Part shown: piece after piece, positions 21,678 through 29,255 of the stretch | Numbering within the stretch: the first letter of the stretch is position 1 | How the letters are laid out: each line of letters opens with the position of its first letter | Source: Silene noctiflora | Lineage: Eukaryota > Streptophyta > Magnoliopsida > Caryophyllales > Caryophyllaceae | Reading direction: 5' to 3' | DNA: 29,278 nt | Assembly: GCA_009801015.1 (NCBI GenBank) | Contig: VHZZ01012589.1 | Span: 24,247 to 53,524 of the forward strand | Translations under genes and position numbers: made by a program | The notes under the pieces: generated by a model | Databases searched by the model: none | The model's input: only the letters and a program-made list of their open reading frames with translations | Told to the model about the DNA's origin: nothing

Positions 21678-22223
21678 TATATAGTAAAAAAGCTGCTAAA
21701 TTTAATTCATTCCACTTCTGCGCCTCCTCTCACTCCCTTCCATGCTAACACACTCTACCTATTCCTAGACCACTAGCCCTAGTGACCGAGGAAGCGTAGC
21801 TGACTCATTAGAATGAGAATGCTTAGAGTGCGCCCGGGAGGGGGGTCGCTTCGTCTTTTTACGAGAGAACATCTTCTTTTCTTATTCGTATAATTCTCTT
21901 GGCGCGCAATCAGGAAAAAAAATAAAGTCAAAACTTTCCGTGGTTGATGATTGAGCACTAGTGTGAATGCTTTGCCTCGCAGGTTACGCCCCAGTTTGGA
22001 ATGAGGGGATAGTAGTAAAAAAAAGAAATATAAAAAAATAAAGTTATTGTAAGCCGGTAATTGCATTGATGATAATAAGGAGCATATAAGATAACTAAGT
22101 TACGGGACGAGTTGTCAGTTACACCGATTGGTAGACATGTCCGGCGAGAATAAGCCATTGGGTTTATCTGCTCGTTCCGGAAAAGAATTGGCCTAGCTGG
22201 CTGTCTTTATGTATGAGTATTAA

Positions 22224-22466
22224 ATGGGTAGCTCGCTGCTTTCCTTCTCTAGTAGTGCAAAAAGTAGTTATGTTGTGACTGATGAAAACTTCTTTGCAGT
22301 TGGTAGTAAAGCGAGCTACTTTCTTTATAGAGTAATTGGGATATGCCCTATGTTCTATTACGCGCTTCGAGTATTACCTTTGTATTACCATTTAATCTTC
22401 CTTTGGCCCTATAAGCTGTCTCTTACTCTAGCTGAAAAAAGGAAATACCGGTCTTTTTATGGTTAA
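22224..22466 (+). CDS. Hypothetical 80-codon membrane-type frame
   Basis: The ATG at 22224 opens 80 codons. Residues 1-30 are Ser-rich with a coding-like Val/Thr/Asp/Glu section (SYVVTDENFFAVGSK at 15-29). Residues 31-63 are strongly hydrophobic and Tyr-rich (LYRVIGICPMFYYALRVLPL at 34-53, then YYHLIFLWPY), enough for one or two membrane passes. The last ten residues are basic (EKRKYR). No family is recognised. It is among the more credible frames because it combines an ATG, a balanced N-terminal composition and a membrane segment, but it is still short and unsupported by any neighbour. Confidence 0.2.
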   Translation: MGSSLLSFSSSAKSSYVVTDENFFAVGSKASYFLYRVIGICPMFYYALRVLPLYYHLIFLWPYKLSLTLAEKRKYRSFYG

Positions 22467-23126
22467 AATGCTTCCCTTTCTTACTATAGAAGAGTTGCCT
22501 GTCTATGCATCTGACGTTGTCAGGATATCTAAAATCTGAATAGGTAATCATGTCTGCTGCTGACTCTGTTCCTGCCTTGTGAACTTTAGCCCTTTCCAAA
22601 TTACTTACTAGTACGACTCAGAAGCTTTCTTTTCCTATATATTTAATGACGAGCAGCTACTTATCAAAAAGAAATAAAAAAGAAGGTAAAACTATAACAA
22701 CACAAGCACTGGTAACTCACTTCCCTATTATTTAGAACCATCCCACAGTATTTCTTTGCCTTTTATCACCTAAAGATAGAAGTACACTAATGGTCTATCT
22801 CAGATATGCCATAAAGTGATCCAAATAAAATAGTGGATCTCAATTAAGGAAAACTCTACTACTTAATTATAGGTCCTGATGGGTATATAGAGCCTTAATA
22901 GGATCAAGCAAAGAAGAGCAGGAGGATCTCTAGAATAACTCTACTAGAAGGAAAAGTTCGATTTCTACAGCTATAGATAGAATGCATACAAGGGCACGTA
23001 GTCTTTCCGAAACCACAGTAGTTGATGCGAGTAAGCCATAACCAATACATATTCCACGGCATCAATAAATTCGAGTAAGTGGAACCTGTGTTATATCAGG
23101 TTACGATAGTAGAAAGGATTTCCTAG

Positions 23127-23510
23127 ATTGCCGTTGAAGGCGCTTCGTATAAACGGAACACATTTTTTGCGAACCTACTAGTACAGCTATTTGCTACAGC
23201 TGCCGGTAAAGGTGTAAACTTCCATTGCTTATTATTAGCTGCTTTATACGTGTATTGGCGCCCTGCAGCAGATTTTACTCTATTTCTTCGGTTAATGGTC
23301 GCATGCTTCCTTTCTTACGTAATTAATCGTTAGAAATTACTTCTTTTCTTCGGACTTCATTCAACTTTTTGGGGACTTCTATTAGGGGTAATGCCTTTTC
23401 ACATAGAGGATAGATCCTTTTATGTCTTTAATGCATACGCGTACTTTACCAGATAACGGCATGTCTCCGAGATTTTATTACCATTTAATTTAATGCATTT
23501 GGCACGTTGA
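23127..23510 (+). other. Hydrophobic coding-like frame broken by two stops
   Basis: From after a TAG (23124-23126) the frame is open for 68 codons to a TAG at 23331, then 40 codons to a TAA at 23454, then 17 codons to a TGA at 23508. The first part has a Phe/Leu/Ala segment (FFANLLVQLFATAAGKG at residues 13-29) and two more hydrophobic blocks (HCLLLAALYVYW; FLRLMVACFLSYVI). The second begins LLLFFGLHSTFWGLLLGVMP. There is no ATG until late in the first part. I could not match it to any mitochondrial cox, nad, atp, cob or ccm protein. It is either the remains of a membrane-protein gene or a chance effect of T-rich DNA. Confidence 0.2.
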
Positions 23511-24494
23511 AATGATTGATTTCACGGATAAAGAGAAAGATGCAATCACTGCACCAAGTTTTTTTACTTTAGCCGGATTTTTTCCTTTCTTAGTTACTTA
23601 TGAGATGTAAACCTTTCATACCCCTCGGGACTTATCTACTGCTCGTCTTCATAGGTAAAGCGCCTTAGTCATCTAAAGAAAGACAGGACTGACACTCGCC
23701 CTACTACTTCTACCGAGGGAAAGCTTTCGGAACAACTCCAGTTGAAGAGAGGGTTCTTTTTACTGTTGAAAGACGAAGTCAATAGTACACTAGTTACTCT
23801 CATATATAGGACAACTCTTTAATGGCTTTCTCGCTAATAAATTTTACGCACTAAGAGCCCTGCTATTATCTTATAAGAAAAGAAGCGACTTCACCATCTA
23901 ACCAAAGAACGCCCCACTTGTATATACTTTAAGGAGACTCCCCCGACTAACTTAGTATTTACCCTGTCCGAATTAGACTAGCCTTGCTGCGGATCTTCGG
24001 TTGAAGTTTTTTTCCTATTATAATGTACTCTTTAAAGGATGAATTAATTCTTTGGGAGCATTCGTTATAACTAAGTAAGAGGTCTCGCTCTTGTTGACGG
24101 AGTCGAAGACGCCTTTGTTTTCTTAATGGGAACAGATGCCATTAATGTCTATTGTTGATGTACTATAGATCTTGCTTAATCCTTAATCATAGGAACGTGC
24201 ACGATCGGAAAGAAGTAAGTCCTCAACGAATATATTAGATGATCCGTGAGATCGACCCCCAGGGAATAGATCATATGCACATATAATTCCTTCTACAGCT
24301 CGAAGGAAAGCTGCTGGTACAACTATTTCTAAAGTATAAGAGCAAAGTAAGTTTAATTTAATAAGTATAAAGGATATCGGGGCAGGTGCAGCTTGAGTTG
24401 CAAATAAAAAAATTCTAAATAAAAAAACTAGAATAGCTGGGCAAGAAAGAAGGGTTCATCCTCTTCAACGGGGCGAGTAGCTAAAGGATTCTGA

Positions 24495-24912
24495 CATCCT
24501 ATAATTGACACAAATTGAGGATCACTTTTGTGACATCAAAGTAGCAGTTTACTCGCTTAACTAGATTGGAATAGTTGAGGACTAAACAGTATAAATGGCA
24601 AATAGAGAAAGAACATCAGTTGAAGGGCATCGCATGAGGATACAACAACATTTGGCTACTACCTACGAAGGCGTTTACCTTGTTTAAAGTCTTTATAAAA
24701 TATTAGAATAGTCTCTAATTTCGATCCAAGAAATGCGGCTAAACAATTCTCATTTCGCGACAAAAGCTAGATTAGCACCTATTACATGGGAAACCTTAGA
24801 TGTTTACCTGCTATCTTGCTCTTTGAGCTGCTTGTTATCTGAAAGCCACTCGCTGTTTTTACTTTTGGGCTGTCTACTCCTATACTAATGTAGTGACTTT
24901 CTTTTCGTCCCC
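24495..24912 (+). other. Coding-like frame with ATG, broken by TAA/TAG
   Basis: This phase is free of TGA from 24495 to 24912 but has several TAA and TAG codons. From an ATG at 24597 it reads MANRERTSVEGHRMRIQQHL and then TTYEGVYLV before a TAA; after two stops a further long stretch contains FATKARLAPITWETLDVYLL. First codon positions are enriched in G and A as in real genes. I recognise no family. The interruption pattern (TAA and TAG only) would fit a code in which these mean Gln, but TGA-free runs of this length are expected by chance here. Confidence 0.2.
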
Positions 24913-24954
24913 TGAGCGCGTTTGCGAGGCCTATCTAGACTTTCCTTCCCTATC

Positions 24955-24966
24955 TTTTTTTTTTTT
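24955..24966 (+). repeat. Poly-T tract (12 bases)
   Basis: This is a run of twelve T. Comparable poly-A runs lie at about 4105-4116 and 29082-29093. Such tracts can be length-variable and prone to sequencing error. Confidence 0.5.
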
Positions 24967-25468
24967 CCTCAGATAGTTAGCCCTTTATCCCTACTTAATA
25001 CTTAACAATGGAAAAAAGAAGCTATCATCTCTCATGACAGAACTGTAGAACCACAGGCATGGCTTTCTTAGATATAGATAGTATACCTCGTAGTATGAGG
25101 AACAAAAGGAAAGAGAAGAAAGGGACTCCTAAGTATTTGACTTTGCTGCGCAACAACAGCTACTCTCGCTAACGGCTTACTAATGTAACATCATGTCTTT
25201 TCAAGTCAGCAGCTTTCAGTACTAACCTAAAGCGGAATGGGTCTCAGGAAAGAAATTCACCCGGGACGGGAAAAACCGGTCAAAGGGAAAGCTTCTCTTG
25301 CATTCTCTACCTAAGTTTAAATAGATAGTAGGCTGCCAGGCGAGGGAAAAAAAAGTCTCTCATTTAAGTAGTTTGAAGCAAAAGGACGTTTTAGCATTGA
25401 GATTCACTAATGGAAAAGAGCATTATTGCGAAATTGACGCGGTTGCCCAAGAACCACGATTCTGTCAA

Positions 25469-25481
25469 ATGGGAAAGTGCT
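25469..25481 (+). repeat. 13-base word shared with the loop and right arm of the 27.8-kb stem-loop
   Basis: ATGGGAAAGTGCT is identical to 27868-27880, which covers the end of the loop and the start of the right arm of the inverted repeat there. It may be chance at this length. Confidence 0.25.
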
Positions 25482-25944
25482 CCTTAGAAGGAAATTTCCC
25501 TCAATAAAGATCTAGCAATACCCAGTCTAGAAATTCCGTCATAACATATTTCATACCATGGGCCTCGAATCCTTTAGAAACCTCTTTTCGTAAGGAATGA
25601 GCATAGAGGGAAACAATAATACCTAGCGGGTGTAGTCCTTCTTATAATCTAAGGAAAGGCGCGTAGACCAACAGATAGATAGATGCAGGGAGAAATCTTT
25701 GGAGCAGGAGGGGGCTAGAGCCAATAGAAACTAAAATTCTTTCATATTATGATGCCTCAGTCTTATATTTGACCGCCTTTTCCCTTTTATTCTGAGCAGT
25801 CTAGCACCACAGGAAAAACCCTCTACCTACACAACAAGTCCAACCACAACCATCTGATGAGGTAGCCGAGATAGATTAATTAGAATAACAACCACTTAAG
25901 CTTAAACTTGCGGACTTTACGAAGAAAGAGATACGGGATTCAAT

Positions 25945-26274
25945 ATGTCAAAGCGGCTTCTGCCTTTATCTACTCAGATTTTTTTGGCAGCATCAGTACT
26001 ATTCAAGAAAAGAAAATATAGAGTATCATCAGTAGAATCTTACGAGATTGCTCTCGATCTTGATTACGATCTCTACGCCTTCCATCGTTCCTCTCTTTCC
26101 GCGACACCTGATTCAACAAAGTCAAAGGCATCCAGACTTTTTTTCCTTTTCTTATCTGCTTCTCTAATTGATAAAGAGGCCCTAGAATGCGAGCGAGTGG
26201 TAGTTGCTATGGTAGCTGCTCTTGAGTCACTTACTTTATCTTATATAGTAAAAATAGATAGTAAAAGGCAATAG
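25945..26274 (+). CDS. Hypothetical 109-codon protein, best intact frame in the window
   Basis: The ATG at 25945 opens 109 codons ending in TAG. Residues 5-20 are hydrophobic (LLPLSTQIFLAASVLF) after a basic MSKR start, resembling a signal or anchor. Residues 21-26 are basic (KKRKYR). Residues 30-42 are acidic with repeated Asp-hydrophobic pairs (VESYEIALDLDYD). Residues 65-75 are hydrophobic. Residues 76-102 alternate acidic and Val/Ala/Leu residues (DKEALECERVVVAMVAAL at 76-93). The Ala/Val/Glu/Asp content and frequent GNN codons are more gene-like than most of the window. I recognise no domain. It has no recognisable promoter or neighbour, and chance or a triplet-periodic island caught in frame remain possible. 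Confidence 0.25.
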   Translation: MSKRLLPLSTQIFLAASVLFKKRKYRVSSVESYEIALDLDYDLYAFHRSSLSATPDSTKSKASRLFFLFLSASLIDKEALECERVVVAMVAALESLTLSYIVKIDSKRQ

Positions 26275-26352
26275 GCAGGCATTAATTCTATTAATCTGAC
26301 TCCGGCTTTGGAAGAAAGAGAGGGTAACTTGACCATGAGAGAAAAGCAGTAC

Positions 26353-26673
26353 TTATATAATAGTCGTTAGCTCCCTACCTTCATAGCATTTCCGGATAAA
26401 CAGAAGCAGACTCAGGTCGAGCATGCATCCTTTTAGCTTTGATTCAATCTCATGAACCGGCGGGCGTACTACGTTATTCCCCTCCAGGTTTTTAACCTCC
26501 TCGAGAAAAATTCCCCCCTTTCCGTCTAAAGAAAGCCCAAATAGGATAAGGTTTATCAATCGGATAAACACATGGGTCACGGATGGTACTTTTCTGTAAA
26601 ATACTAATCTCCTCGGGATTTCCTCCTTCTCATTTGGAAAGAAGCCTAACCCGCAAATACAGTTTAAAACCAC
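26353..26673 (-). CDS. Open 106-codon frame, GTG but no ATG start
   Basis: On the minus strand the frame is open from a TGA at 26683-26685 to a TAA at 26353-26355. The first possible start is GTG at 26671-26673; the first ATG is residue 84. The translation is strikingly protein-like: an acidic/basic patch (NEKEEIPRRLVFYRKVPS at 14-31), a hydrophobic block (VFIRLINLILFGLSL at about 35-49), an acidic loop (FLEEVKNLEGNN at 56-67), and a second hydrophobic block (MLDLSLLLFI at 84-93). No known family. The lack of ATG argues against a standalone gene. GTG starts are rare but known in plant mitochondria, so it is kept as a candidate. Confidence 0.15.
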   Translation of the reverse strand: MVLNCICGLGFFPNEKEEIPRRLVFYRKVPSVTHVFIRLINLILFGLSLDGKGGIFLEEVKNLEGNNVVRPPVHEIESKLKGCMLDLSLLLFIRKCYEGRELTTII

Positions 26674-26852
26674 AACTGGTGGTCAAGTTCCGGCATAGAT
26701 AGTCTATGTTCCCAAGCGAAACGCCTTTGTCGGCCTTAATAGAAACCCTTGATAATGCTTTTCTTTGTTAAGGTCCTAGCTCTGTGGACTGCTTTCAAGG
26801 GGGCCTTTTTTAGCTCTTTTTGATTCTTTCTGTTTCCAGTTCTAGCTGATCA

Positions 26853-27098
26853 ATGCTTACTGCACCCCCCGGGAAAGACTTTCCTCCTGTTATCATTCAG
26901 TCGCTCCATATCAAGCTTAAGTCTCGAGCAAAGACACTTATTCTTGTGGGGATGGTTACCATCCAATGGTATCATTTAAGGTACCCAATTTCCTATAACA
27001 CCTATGTTATAAAGAGAAAGACTCCTGTGTCAACCCGTAAAAGAAAGACTTCCATGCTTCAGCTCTTTCCTTATTTTTACAATATTACTAAAAAGTAA
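26853..27098 (+). CDS. Hypothetical 81-codon basic frame
   Basis: The ATG at 26853 opens 81 codons. It has a Pro-rich start (TAPPGKDFPPVIIQ at 3-16), a mixed basic/hydrophobic middle (LHIKLKSRAKTLILVGMV at about 18-35), a Lys/Arg/Thr-rich part (KRKTPVSTRKRKTS near 54-67) and an aromatic C terminus. No family is recognised. A different phase over the same DNA is also open for about 50 codons. It is a candidate only. Confidence 0.12.
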   Translation: MLTAPPGKDFPPVIIQSLHIKLKSRAKTLILVGMVTIQWYHLRYPISYNTYVIKRKTPVSTRKRKTSMLQLFPYFYNITKK

Positions 27099-27200
27099 TC
27101 GAGCTGCCAAATGCTAAACCAATGGGCTAATCCCAAAGTAACAACATGCGCCCCTTTTCTTTTGATGTGAGCAAGGAGAAAAAAAGAAAGAAACTAGTTT

Positions 27201-27380
27201 CCAGCATCTGCTTCAGCTAAAGCTACTTAGTCAACTGCAATCGAAACTTCGTCAATTGTATCCATTCTTTCTGCGACTTCATCTGTAAGCTTTGGTAATG
27301 CCTCTGTTGCGCCTTCAATTGCCCATGCCCCTGCTTTAGCCGGCGGCACCTGTTTGTCTGGAAAGACGTTAACCCCTTAA
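27201..27380 (+). other. Three-base-periodic Ala/Ser/Thr/Val island, fullest member
   Basis: In the plus phase starting at 27201 there are 60 codons to a TAA at 27378, with a single TAG at 27228. The peptide is dominated by Ala, Ser, Thr, Val and Pro (ILSATSSVSFGNASVAPSIA, then HAPALAGGT). Read on the minus strand in another phase, the same DNA gives an Ala/Glu/Asp-rich peptide (AIEGATEALPKLTDEVAER) in which well over half the codons begin with G. Such a strong period-three signal is unlike the surrounding DNA. Parts match islands at 29168-29255 (LSATS, GNAS), 27434-27529 (LSAT) and 21140 (GNAxV, APS). There is no start codon, and I know of no named family. It is likely a relic of coding or triplet-repeat origin. 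Confidence 0.35.
27267..27304 (+). repeat. Degenerate dispersed repeat, copy A
   Basis: CTTTCTGCGACTTC, a 12-base spacer, then TGGTAATGCCTC. It matches 29216-29244 at 24 of 26 aligned positions, with a spacer of 12 bases here against 3 there, a difference of exactly three codons. Confidence 0.4.
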
Positions 27381-27433
27381 TCTTTGGGGGATATTCCCCT
27401 TATTCTATCTATAAACTAGAATTAAAGAGATGA

Positions 27434-27529
27434 GACGTATCTCTATCAGCAACTGCGGCTTAATTGGCTTCGGCTTCATCTCTTGCGCCACGGTTTGGCG
27501 AATACACTCTCCGTACTCTGCCTAATTAA
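27434..27529 (+). other. Three-base-periodic island, second member
   Basis: After a TGA at 27431 the phase reads DVSLSATAA, a TAA at 27461, then LASASSLAPRFGEYTLRTL to a TAA at 27527. It shares the LSAT word and Ala/Ser bias with the island 54 bases upstream (27201-27380), suggesting one larger decayed unit or a local duplication. There is no start codon. Confidence 0.25.
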
Positions 27530-27832
27530 ATAGAAAACATGCTCGCTAATTGGCTCTATACCTCTGTTTCATTAGGCAGAGTTTTCAAGGACATAAGAAA
27601 TCTCATTAAGGATTCTTTTTATTAAACAAGGTTTCCGTCGATCCAATCAATCTAGCCGTCAAGTCAGCCGGTCCACGGAGTTTCCGCCCGACCAAGGATA
27701 TTTAGGCCGAAGCAAACACAAGTTCTGGCTGTTGACACTTCTTATGAAGCTTACCGTGTAAAGCAAGCATATTCATTTGACTGCTAAGCCGCATAGCGTG
27801 AGGAAGAAGCATCCTCGTTGAGCGAATTGAGC

Positions 27833-27894
27833 TAGAGTCTTTTAAAAGCACTTAAATCATCTCATGCATGGGAAAGTGCTTTTAAAAGACTCTA
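27833..27894. repeat. Perfect 21-bp inverted repeat forming a stem-loop
   Basis: The left arm 27833-27853 (core GAGTCTTTTAAAAGCACTT) and the right arm 27874-27894 are perfect reverse complements over 21 bases, separated by a 20-base loop (27854-27873, containing CATGCATG). Pairing stops sharply at both ends. Each arm also contains the self-complementary CTTTTAAAAG. This is the strongest secondary structure in the window. In plant mitochondria, stem-loops of this kind can protect transcript 3' ends, and small fold-back elements are also known. No adjacent gene decides between these. No clear target-site duplication flanks it. Confidence 0.8.
27868..27880 (+). repeat. 13-base word shared with 25469-25481
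   Basis: ATGGGAAAGTGCT here covers the end of the stem-loop's loop and the start of its right arm, and is identical to 25469-25481. Confidence 0.25.
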
Positions 27895-27895
27895 T

Positions 27896-27906
27896 TATAT
27901 ATATAT
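27896..27906. repeat. Short TA microsatellite
   Basis: This is a run of five and a half TA units, beginning two bases after the right arm of the stem-loop. Confidence 0.4.
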
Positions 27907-28192
27907 CACCAGCGCTGTCAAAGGCTTTCTCTTAATCTGAGACTGCCCGCTGTATCTACCAAGGCGCCGCGAGAAGATTCATAGGCCGATGTTGGTGATG
28001 CTCCAAGGAAAAGCAGTTAGATTAATAAGCTAACTTATAGTATAGGATACCGAACGGGGGAAAAAAGTTCCTAAAAAAATATAAAGGGTAGAAATGGAGC
28101 TGTTCCAAAGATGACCACTTTGATGCAATGACCCGTTAAACATGTCAATGTATGCTAAACCAAAAGGGGTCGCTTCGACAGAAAGCTTAGAG

Positions 28193-28534
28193 TCAACGAA
28201 TCACTTCACTGCAGTTTCCTTCGTAAAGGATACGAGAGGTAGGTTTATTTCTACGCTTACTTATACAAGAATGGGTGCCCCAGCCAGCTGGGACTCTAGT
28301 TAAAATAACCTTTTGTGGAATTCTTCTGGAAGTTTGGCTGCCAAAGCATGAAGAGGTTGCTCTTTTCAAAGGTAGCTCCTTTTTTAGGTAATAGAATCCG
28401 CATTCTTTTATCCTAAGTATTCCTATTCCCAGAGCAGTTCCCCTTTGGTTTCTCTTTCTTTCAGGGTACGCGCATAGTCCAGTGACTGTATCCCTTTGAA
28501 AGCAACCAGCCATGTAAAATCCACCCATTCCCAT
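28193..28534 (-). CDS. Hypothetical 113-codon frame, longest in the window
   Basis: The ATG at 28532-28534 opens 113 codons ending at 28193. The N terminus is Gly/Met/aromatic (MGMGGFYMAGCF). The body is basic, with clusters PERKRNQRG (about 24-32) and SKRRNKPTSR (about 92-101), and about six scattered Cys with no metal-binding spacing. No membrane segment and no known domain. As the longest frame it is close to the maximum expected by chance in 29 kb of this composition. No promoter or neighbour supports it. Confidence 0.15.
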   Translation of the reverse strand: MGMGGFYMAGCFQRDTVTGLCAYPERKRNQRGTALGIGILRIKECGFYYLKKELPLKRATSSCFGSQTSRRIPQKVILTRVPAGWGTHSCISKRRNKPTSRILYEGNCSEVIR

Positions 28535-28763
28535 TTTAATAGGGCCGAATCCCGGTAAGAGCGTTCAGGTATTCATAATCTCCTAAACCTAAAGGAGCAG
28601 CTCATAACAGTAAAACCCAATTCCATGGTCCTGGTATCGCTGCAGCTAACTCTTCTAGGACACGGATTAGCAGTCCCCAATTTTTCTTAAGAAAATCCTG
28701 GGATTTTAACCCCTTAAACTTAGAAAAACCCGTGCTAAACTAAGGTCTTTATAGCACATAGAA

Positions 28764-29051
28764 ATGAATGCCGTGATTAAGCTAGTCTTTTTCCACCAAC
28801 CCCCGGAACCATTAATTCAACAAACGCGTCCGCATTCTATTATAATAGAAGACAGAGATGAATTAGAGAATGAAGTCAGAAATAATAGATTTCTTTGCAA
28901 AGCCCATTTACCTAGCATATTCTATGTGGCAAATTCCAGAGGGTTAAGTATTTTTCTTATCATCGGGAAGAAGCTGGCTTTAGGCCCTTGCTTTTATGTT
29001 TATGATCAAGGGTACAATTTAGGTCTTTTGAAAATAGAGAAAAAAGACTAG
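28764..29051 (+). CDS. Hypothetical 95-codon frame
   Basis: The ATG at 28764 opens 95 codons to a TAG. The first ten residues are hydrophobic (MNAVIKLVFF). A Pro/Gln segment follows (HQPPEPLIQQTRP at 11-23), then a strongly acidic patch (IIIEDRDELENEV at 26-38), and a hydrophobic block at 61-67 leading into GKKLALGPCFYVY. It is balanced in charge and coding-like to the eye, but I recognise no family. Upstream (28574-28738) another phase is open for 53 codons without ATG. It is a candidate only. Confidence 0.18.
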   Translation: MNAVIKLVFFHQPPEPLIQQTRPHSIIIEDRDELENEVRNNRFLCKAHLPSIFYVANSRGLSIFLIIGKKLALGPCFYVYDQGYNLGLLKIEKKD

Positions 29052-29167
29052 GCCTGTGTATTAGATACGGATATTTAAAATAAAAAAAAAAAAGGTAACA
29101 AGTGAAACCACTTGCTTAAAAGGTCAACTCCTGTATTAAACCCCAAAATTTGCTTTTCTAACTATAA

Positions 29168-29255
29168 GTTCTCTCCTATTACGCTCGAAACGAGGACATC
29201 ACTGTAGCACGTGCGCTTTCTGCAACTTCCACTGGTAATGCTTCCCTTTCCTTTG
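29168..29255 (+). other. Three-base-periodic island, third member
   Basis: In this phase the DNA reads NEDITVARALSATSTGNASL and then SFG before a TGA. LSATS and GNAS match the island at 27201-27380 in the same codon phase, with three codons fewer between them. No start codon; it begins after a TAA. Confidence 0.3.
29216..29244 (+). repeat. Degenerate dispersed repeat, copy B
   Basis: CTTTCTGCAACTTC, a 3-base spacer, then TGGTAATGCTTC. This is the counterpart of 27267-27304. The words AATGCTTCCCTTTC at 29237-29250 also occur identically at 22467-22480. Confidence 0.4.

Larger units (their letters stand above)
19733..22223. other. Non-genic tract with one coding-like island
   Basis: No gene is identified. 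A 109-codon frame at 21447-21776 starts with TTG and has no ATG until late, so it is not called. Minus-strand frames at 21779-22158 overlap each other in two phases. The island at 21140-21415 is described separately. A GC-rich GCGCCCGGGAGGGGGG patch lies near 21830. Confidence 0.5.
22467..25944. other. Non-genic tract with stop-broken coding-like stretches
   Basis: No intact gene. Three stretches read like protein but are broken by stops: 23127-23510 (hydrophobic), 24241-24500 and 24495-24912 (different phases). A 12-base poly-T run lies at 24955-24966. A CTGATGAG word at 25854 was examined as a hammerhead ribozyme core and rejected. Around 25831-25876 a Gln/Pro/Glu-rich peptide (VQPQPSDEVAEID) is readable before a TAA. 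Confidence 0.5.
27099..28192. other. Gene-free stretch with periodic islands and a perfect stem-loop
   Basis: No intact gene. It contains two three-base-periodic islands (27201-27380 and 27434-27529), the 21-bp inverted repeat at 27833-27894 and the short TA run beside it. The rest shows nothing recognisable. Confidence 0.5.

Noticed and set aside
21447-21776. A 109-codon plus-strand frame
   Set aside because: It starts with TTG and has no ATG until late. Its Leu/His/Tyr-rich content is as expected from pyrimidine-rich DNA.
24376-24393. IGAGAA reading, identical to a six-residue word near the start of mitochondrial ATP synthase subunit 9 (atp9)
   Set aside because: The match is six residues of common codons, the flanking residues do not match atp9, and a TGA follows at once.
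17734-24912. A non-standard genetic code (TAA/TAG as Gln, or TGA as Trp), because some frames read well through one class of stop
   Set aside because: Different frames would need different reassignments, and runs free of TGA of 140-160 codons are expected many times by chance in 29 kb at this composition.
25854-25880. CTGATGAG...CCGAGA resembling a hammerhead ribozyme core
   Set aside because: The conserved GAAA is GAGA here and stem II has only two G-C pairs. No flanking stems or cleavage triplet were found.
28574-28738. A 53-codon open phase reading TQFHGPGIAAANSSRTRISS in part
   Set aside because: No start codon and no recognised family. Many open phases of this length are expected by chance.
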